A DNA stretch of 64,000 nucleotides. Origin: Microvirga sp. SRT01. GTDB taxonomy: Bacteria; Pseudomonadota; Alphaproteobacteria; Sphingomonadales; Sphingomonadaceae. The position numbers and the translations under genes are program-made. The stretch is from positions 124,001-188,000 of the forward strand of contig JAGSNX010000002.1 of NCBI GenBank assembly GCA_018139225.1. Reading direction: 5' to 3'. The notes beneath the pieces are model-generated. The model saw nothing but the letters and a program-made list of their open reading frames with translations, made no database searches and had not been told where the DNA came from. The first letter of the stretch is position 1. The number at the start of each line of letters is the position of its first letter. Positions 43,214-53,043 of this stretch are shown here, piece after piece.

Positions 43214-44134
43214 ATGCCGCACGGACGTCCGCTGATTGCCGGCCTCGAACTCGGCGGCACCAAGTGCATCGCCATTCTGGCACGGGGACCCGACGAGATC
43301 GAGGATCGGGTAACGATCCCGACGACCCGCCCTGAGGAGACGCTGAGCGCGGTCGAGGCGGTGCTCGAGAAGTGGAGCGGCTTTTCCGCGCTGGGCATCG
43401 CCAGCTTCGGACCCGTGTCGATCGACAGGCATGCCGCCGATTACGGCCACATCACCTCCACCCCCAAGCCTGGCTGGGCCGGGCAGGACGTCGCCCGGCG
43501 GCTGGCGCGGCACGTCGGGGTACCGACCGGCTTCCATACCGATGTCGTCGGCGCGGCGCTGGCGGAGGCGCGCTGGGGCGCGGCCAAGGGGTTGCCCGAT
43601 ATCGCCTATGCGACCGTCGGCACCGGCATCGGCGTCGGGCTCATCGCGGGTGGGCTGCCCGTCGACGGGCTCACGCATTCGGAATTCGGCCATATCCGCC
43701 CGGTGCGGGTCGCCGGTGACGACTGGATCGGTGTCTGCCCCTATCACGGCGCGTGTCTGGAGGGGCTGGCGGCCGGACCCGCGATTCAGGCGCGAACCGG
43801 CATACCGGGTCCGGAACTGCCCGCCGATCACCCCGCCTGGGATCTGGTTGCCGATGCGCTGGGGCAGTTGCTGCACACGCTGGTGCTGACGGGCGTGCCG
43901 CGCCGGATCGTGATGGGTGGCGGCGTGATGGTCGGCAGCGACCATCTGTTCCCGAAGGTGCGCGCGGCGATGACGCGCAGTCTGGCCGGCTATGTCGCCC
44001 TGGCGGAAGTCGGCGACGCGGAGACGTTCGTCGTCCCCCCCGCGCTCGGCGGCAATGCCGGGCCGCTCGGCGCGATCGTGCTCGGTGCGCAGGCGCTGGG
44101 CGCGGAGCTGTCGAGTTCGTTTACGTCCTCTTGA
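43214..44134 (+). CDS. ROK family sugar kinase, fructokinase-like
   Basis: A 306-residue sugar kinase. The phosphate motif reads IAGLELGGTKCIAILARGPD, and the ROK zinc/signature region is GVCPYHGACLEGLAAGPAIQ (CxxHGxCxE), preceded by THSEFGHIRPVRV. ATVGTGIGVGLIAGG is the second phosphate loop. This resembles bacterial fructokinases of the ROK class. ATG 43214 is supported by GAGGGAAG about 7 bases upstream; ATG 43196 would add six residues. No sugar transporter is adjacent. Confidence 0.9.
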   Translation: MPHGRPLIAGLELGGTKCIAILARGPDEIEDRVTIPTTRPEETLSAVEAVLEKWSGFSALGIASFGPVSIDRHAADYGHITSTPKPGWAGQDVARRLARHVGVPTGFHTDVVGAALAEARWGAAKGLPDIAYATVGTGIGVGLIAGGLPVDGLTHSEFGHIRPVRVAGDDWIGVCPYHGACLEGLAAGPAIQARTGIPGPELPADHPAWDLVADALGQLLHTLVLTGVPRRIVMGGGVMVGSDHLFPKVRAAMTRSLAGYVALAEVGDAETFVVPPALGGNAGPLGAIVLGAQALGAELSSSFTSS

Positions 44135-44179
44135 TCGCGTCTGCTTACCCCGCGGCAACGATGGGCAAGGGTTGCGCGG

Positions 44180-44547
44180 ATGGAAGGTTCGGACGGAGGC
44201 GGCAAGCGACTGCTGGTCGTCGACGACGGATCGGCCATGCATGCCTGTTACCGTCGCAGCTTCGCCGCGGTCGGTGACGGAGCCGCGCTGGGGGCGGGGC
44301 CGCCGACCTGTTCGGGGCTGGGCCCTGCGTGTGCGACGATCCGGCCTCCACGATGACGCATTGTCATCAGGGGCTCGACGCAGTGGCCCAGGTTGAGCGG
44401 GTGCTCGCAGCGGGGACACCTTACTCAGTGGCGTTCATCGACGTGCGGATGCCGCCGGGAAGCGACAGTCGCGAAACCGCCCGCCGCATCCGCGCGCTCG
44501 ATCCGGCGATCAACCTTGTCAGCAGGGCTTTCAGATGCTGGAGATGA
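44180..44547 (+). pseudogene. Decayed response regulator (receiver domain), frameshifted and truncated
   Basis: Two reading frames together give one receiver domain. The first (from ATG 44180) contains KRLLVVDDGSAMHACYRRSF and GDGAALG, then ends at 44343 in a wrong frame. The second resumes with AADLFGAGPCVCDDPAST and continues THCHQGLDAVAQVERVLAAG, then YSVAFIDVRMPPGSDSRETA and RRIRALDPAINLV. The shift falls in the G-run near 44288-44298. After INLV, where 'IVTGFS' is usual, the sequence becomes unrelated and stops. The receiver acids (DD at the start, D in FIDVRMPPG) remain. Either a real decayed gene or a sequencing error in a G-run, though the lost 3' part argues for decay. Confidence 0.7.
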
Positions 44548-44694
44548 TCGCTGCAAACGTCACCCCGTAAGCTGCATTCGCGGATCGCAGCAGCAAGGTT
44601 ATGATCCGCCTCGCGCCTACAATTATCCTGTGGGGGGTAAACCACGCCCGCTGCTGATGATCTGCGCCATTGTTGAAGAACCTGCGGACCCCCT

Positions 44695-45135
44695 CTACGA
44701 CCGGCCCGCCACCACCGCGGCGTCGCTGGCGAGTTTGTCGGCGCGTTCGTTGTCCGGATGCCCGGTGTGACCTTTGACCCATTTCCAGTCGATTTTGTGA
44801 GGCTTGGCCGCCGCGAGCAGCGCCTGCCACAGCTCGGCGTTCTTCACCGGCTTCCTGTCGGCGGTCTTCCAGCCGTTCTTCTGCCAGCCGTGAATCCACT
44901 TGGTCAGGCCGTCCATGACGTAGCGGCTGTCGGTGGACAGCGTCACGGCGCAGGGCCGCTTCAGCGCGTTCAGCGCCTCGATCGCCGCCATCAGCTCCAT
45001 GCGGTTGTTCGTCGTCAGCTTCTCGCCGCCCGACAGTTCCTTCTCGGTGGTGCCGCTGCGGATCAGCGCACCCCAGCCGCCCGGCCCGGGATTGCCCTTG
45101 CATGCGCCATCCGTGGCGATCTCGACTTCTGTCAC
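44695..45135 (-). CDS. rnhA: Ribonuclease HI
   Basis: A 146-residue enzyme that removes RNA from RNA-DNA hybrids. All four acidic active-site residues are visible: [20 protein letters not shown] (Asp), [15 protein letters not shown] (Glu), [13 protein letters not shown] (Asp) and [20 protein letters not shown] (His-Asp). The start is GTG 45135, which overlaps the thrB stop by four bases (GTGA). It is the last gene of an ispH-thrB-rnhA group. Confidence 0.96.
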   Translation of the reverse strand: MTEVEIATDGACKGNPGPGGWGALIRSGTTEKELSGGEKLTTNNRMELMAAIEALNALKRPCAVTLSTDSRYVMDGLTKWIHGWQKNGWKTADRKPVKNAELWQALLAAAKPHKIDWKWVKGHTGHPDNERADKLASDAAVVAGRS

Positions 45136-46088
45136 GCGAAAACCTCTGCTCCGTTCGCCCGGTAGAAGGCGAGCCGGCGCGTATAGGCGACGGGGTCCTT
45201 GCGCGTCACCAGCGCATCGGCGGGCGTGTTCAGCCAGTCCCAGCCCCGCGTCAGCGCGAAGCGGATACAGGCGCCCATGCACAACACCGGCAACTGCGCG
45301 CGCTCCGCGTCAGCGAGGCCGAACGTCGCCGCATAGCCGTCCAGCAGGGCGTGCCCCACGTCGCCGTCATAGGCTTCGCCGCGCGCATCGAAGCTCCACG
45401 CGGTGTGCATGATCGCGAGATCGTAGAGGCGCAGGTCGGTGCAGGCGAAATAGAAGTCGATCAGCCCGGTGACCCGGTCGCCCAGCATCAGCACGTTGTC
45501 CGGGAACAGGTCGGCGTGAATGACGCGGATGTCGCCGTGCTGCGGCCATGCCGCGGTCACCGCCTGAAGCCCGGACGCGAGGTCGTCGTACAGGCCCGGC
45601 GCGATCGTATCGAGGTCGCGGCCGCATTTCGCCAGCAAGGGCTGCCACGCATCGACACCCAGCGTGTTCGGACGGCTGCCGCCGAAATCCTCCAGCGCGC
45701 GATGCATCTGGCCCATCGCCGCACCCGCGGCGCGCGCCTGCTCCGGGGTCGGTGCCGTCACCGACACGCCGTTCAGGAAGCGGATCAGGCAGGCGGGACG
45801 GCCCTCCAGTTCATGGATCGTCGTGCCGTCGCGATCGGGCACCGCGGGCGGCACGGGGCTGCCGTGCTGCGCCAGATGCTCCAGCAGGTCGAGGAAGAAG
45901 GGCAGGTCACCCGCCGCGACGCGCTTTTCGTACAGCGTCAGGATGAACCGCGCCTCGGTCGTGTCGACGAGGTAGTTCGAGTTCTCCACCCCCTCGGCGA
46001 TACCCTTCGCCGAGACGAGTTCGCCCGCGTCGAACCGCGCGAGGAAGCGTGTCAGCGCCTCGGCGGAGACTTGCGTGTAGACGGCCAT
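45132..46088 (-). CDS. thrB: Homoserine kinase, APH-type (ThrB2)
   Basis: A 318-residue kinase that phosphorylates homoserine in threonine synthesis. It is the aminoglycoside-phosphotransferase-like form found in many Proteobacteria, not the GHMP form. [20 protein letters not shown] is the typical start, [15 protein letters not shown] binds nucleotide, and [20 protein letters not shown] then [18 protein letters not shown] is the catalytic loop and metal site. ATG 46088 fits. It lies 22 bases after ispH and overlaps rnhA by four bases. Confidence 0.96.
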   Translation of the reverse strand: MAVYTQVSAEALTRFLARFDAGELVSAKGIAEGVENSNYLVDTTEARFILTLYEKRVAAGDLPFFLDLLEHLAQHGSPVPPAVPDRDGTTIHELEGRPACLIRFLNGVSVTAPTPEQARAAGAAMGQMHRALEDFGGSRPNTLGVDAWQPLLAKCGRDLDTIAPGLYDDLASGLQAVTAAWPQHGDIRVIHADLFPDNVLMLGDRVTGLIDFYFACTDLRLYDLAIMHTAWSFDARGEAYDGDVGHALLDGYAATFGLADAERAQLPVLCMGACIRFALTRGWDWLNTPADALVTRKDPVAYTRRLAFYRANGAEVFA

Positions 46089-46110
46089 GCGGGTGTCTCC
46101 AGCGGGGGTG

Positions 46111-47058
46111 CTAAGCCGCCGCTTCCAGTCCGCGTGGCAGCTTGAACGCGATCGTCTCGCGCGTGGTTTCTTCCTCGCGCTCGGACACGTCGAAGCGAGT
46201 GGAGAGCCGGTCGACCAGTTCGCGCACCAGCAGTTCGGGGGCGGACGCACCCGCTGTCAGGCCGAGCGTGCCGACGCCCTCCAGAAAAGCCCAGTCGAGG
46301 TCGGCGGCGCGCTGGATCAGCATCGCCGGCACACCCTCGCGCTCGGCGACCTCGACCAGTCGCAGCGAGTTGGACGAATTCGGCGCGCCGATCACCAGCA
46401 TCGCGTCGCAGGCGGAGGCGATCGCCTTTACCGCCGCCTGCCGGTTCGACGTGGCGTAGCAGATGTCCTCACCCTTCGGACCCTGGATGTTCGGGAAGCG
46501 CGCCTTCAGCGCCGCGACCACCGCCGACGTGTCGTCCACTGACAGCGTCGTCTGCGTGAGGAAGGCGAGGTTTTCGGGGTCGATCGGCATGAAGGCTTCG
46601 ACATCGGCGACCGTCTCGATCAGCGTCATGTCGCCGGCCGGGACCTGGCCGAAGGTGCCGATGACCTCCGGATGGCCGGCATGGCCGATGAAGACGATGT
46701 GGCGGCCGGCGGCGACCTGACGCTCCGCCTCGCGGTGGACCTTCGAGACCAGCGGGCAGGTTGCGTCGAGATAGTCGAGGCCACGGTCCTGCGCCGCGGC
46801 GGGCACCGATTTCGGGACGCCGTGCGCGGAGAAGACGACGGGAGCGCCGTCCGGGACCTCGTCCAGTTCCTCCACAAACACCGCGCCCATCGCCTTCAGG
46901 CTGTCGACGACGAACTTGTTGTGGACGATCTCGTGTCGGACATAGACGGGCGCGCCGTGTTTCTCGATCGCCAGTTCGACGATCCGGATCGCACGGTCCA
47001 CGCCCGCGCAGAAGCCGCGCGGGGCGGCGATGAGGAGTTCCAGCGGCAGCTTCGACAT
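46111..47058 (-). CDS. ispH: 4-hydroxy-3-methylbut-2-enyl diphosphate reductase
   Basis: A 315-residue iron-sulfur enzyme of the last MEP isoprenoid step, giving IPP and DMAPP. The three cluster cysteines are in [36 protein letters not shown] and [20 protein letters not shown]. Substrate histidines are in [13 protein letters not shown] and [16 protein letters not shown]. The start at 47058 gives [19 protein letters not shown]. It heads the ispH-thrB-rnhA group, an arrangement I recall in many alphaproteobacteria. Confidence 0.96.
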   Translation of the reverse strand: MSKLPLELLIAAPRGFCAGVDRAIRIVELAIEKHGAPVYVRHEIVHNKFVVDSLKAMGAVFVEELDEVPDGAPVVFSAHGVPKSVPAAAQDRGLDYLDATCPLVSKVHREAERQVAAGRHIVFIGHAGHPEVIGTFGQVPAGDMTLIETVADVEAFMPIDPENLAFLTQTTLSVDDTSAVVAALKARFPNIQGPKGEDICYATSNRQAAVKAIASACDAMLVIGAPNSSNSLRLVEVAEREGVPAMLIQRAADLDWAFLEGVGTLGLTAGASAPELLVRELVDRLSTRFDVSEREEETTRETIAFKLPRGLEAAA

Positions 47059-47152
47059 GGCGAGCGCTCTACCGGATTGCTTGCGCGGCTCCAACCCGGT
47101 TCCTATGGCGGTGGCTCGGTGCCCCGATCGGGGTCGTCAGCAAGGTGTGCCC

Positions 47153-47791
47153 GTGAAGATTGCAGCCATTCTCGTCCTCGGTGCGGCCGGCCTGATCGGG
47201 GGCTGCTCCAGCAAGGGCGAACTCGATTCGACCGGCGGCGTCAGCGCGGTGCGTTCGGCATGCCCCGTTGTTGGCGTGCCCGCGGGTACGGGCGACGTGA
47301 CGCTGTTCGACCCGCCGACCAGCCAGGCGCAGAGTGCGATCGATGTCATCGCGGCGATCACCAATGTGCGGTCGACCTGCGACGACAGTGGCGCGGACAT
47401 CGCCACCAACGTCACCTTCGACGTGCAGGCCCGCCGCATCAAGACGGATGCGGCTCGCACCGTGGCGCTGCCGTATTTCATCACCGTGCTGCGCGGCGGC
47501 AGCAACGTCGTCGCCAAGCGCGTCGGCACGATCACGCTGCAATTCGCCGCCGGTCAGGACCGTGCGCAGGTGAGCGGCACGGCGGGCGCCAGCGTCAGCC
47601 GCGCCGCGGCGACGTTGCCACCCGCGATCCGCGAGCGCCTGACGCGCCGCCGCAAGGCGGGGGACGAGGACGCCGCGGTCGATCCCCTGACCCAGCCCGA
47701 AGTGCGGCAGGCGGTGCTGGCGGCCAGTTTCGAGGCGCTGGTCGGATTCCAGCTCAACGATGCGCAGCTGCGGTACAACGCCACGCGATAG
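47153..47791 (+). CDS. Hypothetical lipoprotein
   Basis: A 212-residue lipoprotein. From GTG 47153 the signal reads VKIAAILVLGAAGLIGGC with an IGGC lipobox. The mature part has RSACPVVGVPAGTGDVTLFD and IDVIAAITNVRSTCDDSGAD (two Cys), then a beta-rich stretch and a C-terminal helical region (QPEVRQAVLAASFEALVGFQ). AAGG precedes the start by about 7 bases; GTG 47147 is an alternative. No family with known function recognised, although the protein looks well kept. It is divergent from ispH. Confidence 0.7.
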   Translation: MKIAAILVLGAAGLIGGCSSKGELDSTGGVSAVRSACPVVGVPAGTGDVTLFDPPTSQAQSAIDVIAAITNVRSTCDDSGADIATNVTFDVQARRIKTDAARTVALPYFITVLRGGSNVVAKRVGTITLQFAAGQDRAQVSGTAGASVSRAAATLPPAIRERLTRRRKAGDEDAAVDPLTQPEVRQAVLAASFEALVGFQLNDAQLRYNATR

Positions 47792-47807
47792 GGGCCGAAC
47801 GCCGTTC

Positions 47808-47834
47808 GTCATGCCGGGACGAGTCCCGCATGAC
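47808..47834 (+). terminator. Hairpin after the lipoprotein gene
   Basis: GTCATGCcGGGAC (47808-47820) pairs with GTCCCGCATGAC (47823-47834), one bulged base, tiny loop. The same GTCATGCCGGG word recurs inverted at 62738-62748 after rnr, so this is both a likely terminator and a dispersed repeat. Confidence 0.55.
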
Positions 47835-47937
47835 GGACCGGAGTAGTCGAGCCTCAGGCGGGAAACACTGATCCTGGCGGGCATTCGCGATTGACTCGCG
47901 ACCGCCGCCTAGCCACAGCGGCGATGTCGATGTCATG

Positions 47938-48112
47938 CGCGGGAGAGTGCCTCTTTCAGGGGCCGCCGAAGGAGCAACCGCCCCGGAATCTCTCAGGCAC
48001 CAGGGACCGCGCGAGGCGATACGACACTCTGGAAAGCGTCCCGTTACAGGGGCCACCGAAGGGGTAAGCAGGTGCGCCTGCGAAAGCTCTCAGGTACCGT
48101 GACAGAGGGGGT
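47938..48112 (+). promoter_or_regulatory. Tandem glycine riboswitch
   Basis: Two glycine aptamers in a row precede gcvT. Aptamer 1 (about 47938-48012) has the conserved GGGAGAG start, GCCGCCGAAGGAGCAA and ATCTCTCAGGCACCAGGGAC. Aptamer 2 (about 48025-48110) repeats the pattern: CTCTGGAAAGCG, GCCACCGAAGGGGTAAGC and GCTCTCAGGTACCGTGACAG. This is the well-known paired arrangement that switches on glycine cleavage genes when glycine is plentiful. The riboswitch ends about 55 bases before the gcvT start. Confidence 0.93.
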
Positions 48113-48166
48113 TCGGATCGGCAGCGGGCGTCCCGCCGTCGATCGCCCTTGATGGAGTACGGTGCG

Positions 48167-49375
48167 ATGAGCGATCTGGAAATCGGCGAACAAATAGTCG
48201 CGATCGAGGACGCGCCCGAGGGCGAGGACGTCATCCAGTTGCTGCCGCTCGACGCGTGGCACCGTGCCCGCGGGGGCCGGATGGTCCCGTTCGCGGGCTA
48301 TGAAATGCCCGTCCAGTATGAAGGCATCATGGCCGAGCATCTGTGGACCCGTCAGTCCGCCGGCCTGTTCGACGTCAGCCACATGGGCCAGTTGGTCTTC
48401 ACCTATGGCGACGACGAAACCGGCGACACCGATGCGGTCGCGAAGGCGCTGGAGGCGGTGCTGCCCGGCGACGTGACCGGGCTGAAGCAGGGTCGGATGC
48501 GCTATTCTCTGCTGCTGGCGGAGGATGGCGGCATCCTCGACGACCTGATGGTCACGCGCCGCACGGTCGACGGCACCGATGAAGTGTACATGGTCGTCAA
48601 CGGCGCGACCAAATACGATGACATCGGCTATCTGCTCGAAGTCCTGCCGGACGACGTGACGATGAATTTGCAGGACGAGCAGGCTTTGCTCGCGGTGCAG
48701 GGTCCGAAGGCCGTCGACGCGCTCGCGCGGCTGGTGCCGGGCGTCGAGGCGCTGGTGTTCATGACCGCGGGTGCGTTCGACTGGAACGGCACGCCGCTGT
48801 GGATCAGCCGGTCGGGCTATACCGGCGAGGACGGCTTCGAGATTTCCATTCCTGCGGAGGTCGCCGCGGCGTTCGCCGACGCGATCTGCGCGGAGCCGGA
48901 GGTGAAGCCGATCGGTCTCGGCGCGCGCGACTCGCTGCGGCTGGAGGCGGGGTTGCCGCTCTACGGCCACGATCTCGATCCGGAGACGACGCCGGTGATG
49001 GCCGATCTCGGCTTTGCGCTGTCGAAGCGCCGTCGCGAGGCGGGTGATTTTGCAGGCGCCGGGCGTATTCTGGCGGAGCGCGAGAACGGCCCGGCGACGA
49101 AGCGCGTTGGACTGGTCGTGGCCGGTCGCCAGCCTGTGCGCGAGGGCGCGACGGTCGTCGATGCGGACGGCGCGACGATCGGTCGCGTCACCAGCGGCGG
49201 CTTCGCCCCGACACTCGGCGCGCCGATCGGCATGGCGTTCGTCCCCACCGCGCTTGCGACGCCCGGCACGGTGCTGCGGCTGTCGCAGCGCGGGAAATTC
49301 CATGAGGCCACGGTCGCGGCGATGCCGTTCGTGCCGCACAATTACGTCCGCCAATCCAAGACGACGGGAGCCTGA
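48167..49375 (+). CDS. gcvT: Glycine cleavage system T protein (aminomethyltransferase)
   Basis: A 402-residue enzyme that passes the methylene group from the H-protein lipoyl arm to tetrahydrofolate, releasing ammonia. [20 protein letters not shown] and [20 protein letters not shown] are the family start, [10 protein letters not shown] follows, and the folate region and C-terminal barrel ([20 protein letters not shown]) are intact. ATG 48167 is chosen for the GGAG nine bases upstream; it leaves a ~30-residue leader not seen in shorter family members. First gene of the riboswitch-controlled operon. Confidence 0.95.
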   Translation: MSDLEIGEQIVAIEDAPEGEDVIQLLPLDAWHRARGGRMVPFAGYEMPVQYEGIMAEHLWTRQSAGLFDVSHMGQLVFTYGDDETGDTDAVAKALEAVLPGDVTGLKQGRMRYSLLLAEDGGILDDLMVTRRTVDGTDEVYMVVNGATKYDDIGYLLEVLPDDVTMNLQDEQALLAVQGPKAVDALARLVPGVEALVFMTAGAFDWNGTPLWISRSGYTGEDGFEISIPAEVAAAFADAICAEPEVKPIGLGARDSLRLEAGLPLYGHDLDPETTPVMADLGFALSKRRREAGDFAGAGRILAERENGPATKRVGLVVAGRQPVREGATVVDADGATIGRVTSGGFAPTLGAPIGMAFVPTALATPGTVLRLSQRGKFHEATVAAMPFVPHNYVRQSKTTGA

Positions 49376-49376
49376 G

Positions 49377-49745
49377 ATGCGTTACTTCACCGAGGATCAT
49401 GAGTGGATCGAAGTCGACGGCGCGATCGGCACCGTCGGCATCTCCGAATATGCGCAGAGCCAGCTCGGCGACATCGTGTTCGTCGACGTGCCCGCCGATG
49501 GCCGGCAACTGGCGAAGGGCGACGAGGCGGCGGTGGTCGAGTCGGTCAAGGCCGCATCCGACGTCTACTCGCCGGTGTCCGGCAGCGTGCTGGAGGGCAA
49601 CCCCGCCTTGTCCGACTCGCCCGATCTGGTGAACTCGGATGCCGAGGGCGAGGGCTGGTTCTTCCGCATCACGCTGTCGGACGAAGCCGAGCTGGACAGC
49701 CTGATGGACGAAGCCGCGTACGAAGCGTTCGTCTCCAAGCTTTGA
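49377..49745 (+). CDS. gcvH: Glycine cleavage system H protein
   Basis: A 122-residue lipoyl carrier. [20 protein letters not shown] is the family start, and the lipoylated lysine lies in [20 protein letters not shown] (ESVKAASD). The C-terminus [20 protein letters not shown] is typical. ATG 49377 is one base after the gcvT stop, with GGGAG upstream. It shuttles the aminomethyl group between P and T proteins. Confidence 0.97.
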   Translation: MRYFTEDHEWIEVDGAIGTVGISEYAQSQLGDIVFVDVPADGRQLAKGDEAAVVESVKAASDVYSPVSGSVLEGNPALSDSPDLVNSDAEGEGWFFRITLSDEAELDSLMDEAAYEAFVSKL

Positions 49746-49756
49746 TCGTTTGAACG

Positions 49757-49953
49757 TCCCCCCTTAGCAGGGAGGGGGCCCCTGAAACTCCTCTCCCTTC
49801 GAGGGAGGGGTTGGGAATGGGTAGAATGCTCGCGATACGGTGACGTGCCGCGAGTCTCTTGCCGGACCGCCCGGACGCTACCCACCCCCGACCCCTCCCT
49901 TGAAGGGAGGGGAGAACAACAGTCCCAACCCCTCCCGAAAGGGATGGGAGGAG
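49757..49953. repeat. Palindromic repeat cluster between gcvH and gcvPA
   Basis: The left arm (about 49789-49834, CTCTCCCTTCGAGGGAGGGG then TTGGGAATGGGTAG) is mirrored by the right arm (about 49880-49915). Extra short palindromes flank it (CCCTTAGCAGGGAGGGGG at about 49762, CCCTCCCGAAAGGGATGGGA at about 49926). It is the same family as 3979-4104. The last arm carries the GGAGG that serves gcvPA as ribosome site. Confidence 0.7.
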
Positions 49954-49959
49954 TAGAAC

Positions 49960-51318
49960 ATGCGCTATCTGCCGCTTACCCAGCCCGATCGTGACGCGAT
50001 GCTGTCCGTCATCGGCGTGTCGTCGATAGACGATCTGTTCGTCGACGTGCCGGAGGCGGCACGGCTCGATGGCCCTGTTCATGATCTGCCGAACCATGCG
50101 TCGGAACTGGCGGTCGAACGCCACATGACGGCGCTTGCACGCCAGAACACGGTGGCGGGCGAAGTGCCGTTCTTCCTGGGTTGCGGCGCGTACCGGCATC
50201 ATGTGCCGGCGTCGGTCGATCACCTGATCCAGCGCGGCGAGTTCCTGACCGCCTACACGCCGTATCAGCCGGAGATCGCGCAGGGTACGCTCCAGATGCT
50301 GTTCGAATTCCAGACGCAGGTCGCGCGGCTGCTCGGCACCGACGTGGCGAATGCGTCGATGTACGACGGCTCGACCGCGTGCTGGGAAGCGATCGGCATG
50401 GCGCGGCGCATCACCAAGCGCGGCAAGGCGATCCTGTCGTCGGGGCTGCACCCGCATTATGTCTCGGTCGCGAAGACGATGGCGAAGTATACCGGCGACG
50501 TGCTCGACACGACATCGCCGTGGCTGGTGCCGGAGCTGGACATCGATCGCCTGATCGCCGCGATCGACGACGATACCTCGTGCGTCGTCGTCCAGTATCC
50601 CGACATCCTCGGGCGCATTGCCGACCTGACGCCGCTGGCGGATGCCTGTCACGCGAAGAAGGCGCTGCTGATCGCGGTGGTGACGGAGCCGGTCGCGCTC
50701 GGCGCGATCCGCTCGCCGGGCGAGATGGATGCCGATATCGTCGTGGGCGAGGGGCAGTCTCTGGGCGTCGGGCTTCAGTTCGGCGGGCCTTATGTCGGGC
50801 TGTTCGGGTGCAAGGACAAATATGTCCGCCAGATGCCGGGTCGCCTGTGCGGCGAGACGGTCGACGCGAACGGCAAGCGCGGCTTCGTGCTGACGCTGTC
50901 GACGCGCGAGCAGCATATCCGGCGCGAGAAGGCGACGTCGAACATCTGCACCAACTCCGGCCTGTGTGCGCTGGCGTTCTCGATCCACATGACACTGCTG
51001 GGCGAGGCGGGGCTGCGCGCGCTGGCCGCGACCAACCATGCCGGCGCGGTCACCGCGGCGGAGCGGCTGTCGCAGGTGCCGGGCGTCGAACTGGTCAACG
51101 ACGGCTTCTTCAACGAATTCACGCTGAAGCTGCCGGTCGAGGCGCGGCCCGTCGTCCGGACGCTGGCGGATCGCGGCATCCTCGCGGGCGTGTCGCTCGG
51201 CCGGCTGTATCCGGGCGAGGATGCGCTGGCGAACGGACTGGTCGTCGCCGTTACCGAAACCACCACGGCGGAGGATGTCGAAACCCTTGCCGCCGCGCTT
51301 CAGGAGATCCTGGCATGA
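49960..51318 (+). CDS. gcvPA: Glycine dehydrogenase (decarboxylating) subunit 1
   Basis: The 452-residue N-terminal half of the split P protein, which with GcvPB decarboxylates glycine and loads the H protein. [20 protein letters not shown] is the typical start. [40 protein letters not shown] and [20 protein letters not shown] are family signatures. ATG 49960 has GGAGG ten bases upstream, lying in the repeat element. Its stop overlaps the gcvPB start by four bases. Confidence 0.96.
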   Translation: MRYLPLTQPDRDAMLSVIGVSSIDDLFVDVPEAARLDGPVHDLPNHASELAVERHMTALARQNTVAGEVPFFLGCGAYRHHVPASVDHLIQRGEFLTAYTPYQPEIAQGTLQMLFEFQTQVARLLGTDVANASMYDGSTACWEAIGMARRITKRGKAILSSGLHPHYVSVAKTMAKYTGDVLDTTSPWLVPELDIDRLIAAIDDDTSCVVVQYPDILGRIADLTPLADACHAKKALLIAVVTEPVALGAIRSPGEMDADIVVGEGQSLGVGLQFGGPYVGLFGCKDKYVRQMPGRLCGETVDANGKRGFVLTLSTREQHIRREKATSNICTNSGLCALAFSIHMTLLGEAGLRALAATNHAGAVTAAERLSQVPGVELVNDGFFNEFTLKLPVEARPVVRTLADRGILAGVSLGRLYPGEDALANGLVVAVTETTTAEDVETLAAALQEILA

Positions 51319-52904
51319 GCATCAACCAGAGCGGCTGGCGCCCGGAGATGGTCGCCGGATCGGGCAATGTCCCGGCGACCTCGACCGGCAACACCTTTAC
51401 GGGCAATCGGGCGCTGATGCTGGAGGAGGCGCTGATCTTCGAGATCGGCTCCACCGAAACGACGGGCGTCGAGGTCGCGGCCCCGGTCACGACCGCGTCG
51501 AAGCTGGGGTCGCTGGCGCGGACCGCACCGATCGGGCTGCCCGGCCTGTCGGAGCCGGAGACGGTGCGCCACTATACGCGCCTGTCGCGGCAGAATTACG
51601 CGATCGATCTCGGGCTGTTCCCGCTCGGTAGCTGCACGATGAAGCATAATCCGCGCCTGAACGAGAAGATGGCGCGGCTGCCCGGTTTCGCCGACGTCCA
51701 TCCGTTGCAGCCGGTCGATACCGTGCAGGGCGCGCTGGCGGTCATCAACGAACTGGCGGTGTGGCTCATCAAGCTGACCGGCATGCACGGCGTCGCGATG
51801 AGCCCGAAGGCGGGCGCGCACGGCGAGCTGTGCGGCATCCTGTGCATCAAGGCGGCGCTGGAGAAGCGCGGCGAGGGGCATCGCAAGGTCGTCCTCGTCC
51901 CCGAAAGCGCGCACGGCACCAACCCCGCCACCGCCGCTTTCGCCGGGTTCCAGGTCGAGGACATCCCCGCGACCGCCGAGGGCCGCGTCGACACCGCGGC
52001 ACTGAAGGCGCGGCTCGGGCCCGACGTGGCGGCGGTGATGATCACCAACCCCAACACCTGCGGCCTGTTCGAGCGCGATCTGAAGGAGATTTCGGACGCG
52101 GTGCATGAAGCAGGCGGCTACGTCTATTGCGACGGCGCGAACTTCAACGCGATCGTCGGCCGCGTGCGGCCGGGCGACCTCGGCGTCGATGCGATGCACA
52201 TCAACCTGCACAAGACCTTCTCGACGCCGCACGGTGGCGGCGGGCCGGGATCCGGGCCGGTGGTGCTGTCGGAGGCGCTGTCGCCCTTCGGGCCGCTGCC
52301 CTTCACCGAACGCCACGGTGACGGTCACATCACGCTGGTCGAGGAAGAAAGCGTCGACGATCGCCACCCGGATTCGTTCGGTCGCATGGTCGCGTTCCAC
52401 GGCCAGATGGGCATGTTCACCCGCGCGCTGACCTACATCCTGAGCCACGGTGCGGACGGCCTGCGTCAGGTCGCCGAGGATGCGGTGCTGAACGCGAATT
52501 ACGTCCTGCGCTCGCTGGAGGATACGCTCGACGCGCCGTTCGGCGGGTCGGGACCGTGCATGCACGAGGCGCTGTTCAGCGACGCCAATCTGGCGGACGG
52601 GTTCTCGACGCTGGACGTGGCGAAGGGCCTGATCGACGAGGGGTATCACCCGATGACGGTGTATTTCCCGCTCGTCGTGCACGGCGCGATGCTGGTCGAG
52701 CCGACCGAGACCGAGTCGAAGGCGGCGCTCGACCAGTTCATCGGCGCGCTGCGATCGGTGGCGGAGCGCGCCAAGGCGGGCGACACCGCACTCAAGTCCG
52801 CACCGCATTTCGCGCCGCGCGCCCGGCTCGACGAGACGCTGGCCGCGCGCAAGCCCGTGCTGACGTGGAAGAACCCCACGCCGGTCGCCGCCGCCGCGGA
52901 GTGA
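51315..52904 (+). CDS. gcvPB: Glycine dehydrogenase (decarboxylating) subunit 2
   Basis: The 529-residue C-terminal half of the split P protein, carrying PLP. The PLP lysine lies in [20 protein letters not shown]. Other marks are [35 protein letters not shown] and [23 protein letters not shown] 51315 overlaps the gcvPA stop (ATGA). This completes T, H and P proteins; the L protein (lipoamide dehydrogenase) is shared with other complexes and lies elsewhere. Confidence 0.96.
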   Translation: MSINQSGWRPEMVAGSGNVPATSTGNTFTGNRALMLEEALIFEIGSTETTGVEVAAPVTTASKLGSLARTAPIGLPGLSEPETVRHYTRLSRQNYAIDLGLFPLGSCTMKHNPRLNEKMARLPGFADVHPLQPVDTVQGALAVINELAVWLIKLTGMHGVAMSPKAGAHGELCGILCIKAALEKRGEGHRKVVLVPESAHGTNPATAAFAGFQVEDIPATAEGRVDTAALKARLGPDVAAVMITNPNTCGLFERDLKEISDAVHEAGGYVYCDGANFNAIVGRVRPGDLGVDAMHINLHKTFSTPHGGGGPGSGPVVLSEALSPFGPLPFTERHGDGHITLVEEESVDDRHPDSFGRMVAFHGQMGMFTRALTYILSHGADGLRQVAEDAVLNANYVLRSLEDTLDAPFGGSGPCMHEALFSDANLADGFSTLDVAKGLIDEGYHPMTVYFPLVVHGAMLVEPTETESKAALDQFIGALRSVAERAKAGDTALKSAPHFAPRARLDETLAARKPVLTWKNPTPVAAAAE

Positions 52905-53043
52905 CGCCGGGAACGCCGCGCCATTTCTTGGCGCGGCGTTAACCTGCGACGGGCGTGCGCTTACCGCCACCACTCGTCGCAAACGAGGCGCACCTGCCCG
53001 CTTCGTTAGCGTGGCAGCAAGGTTCGGCGTGCGAAGGACCCGC

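Noticed and set aside
44548..44694. Short frames between the receiver pseudogene and rnhA
   Set aside because: They lack starts with ribosome sites and do not match a family; probably remains of the pseudogene region.
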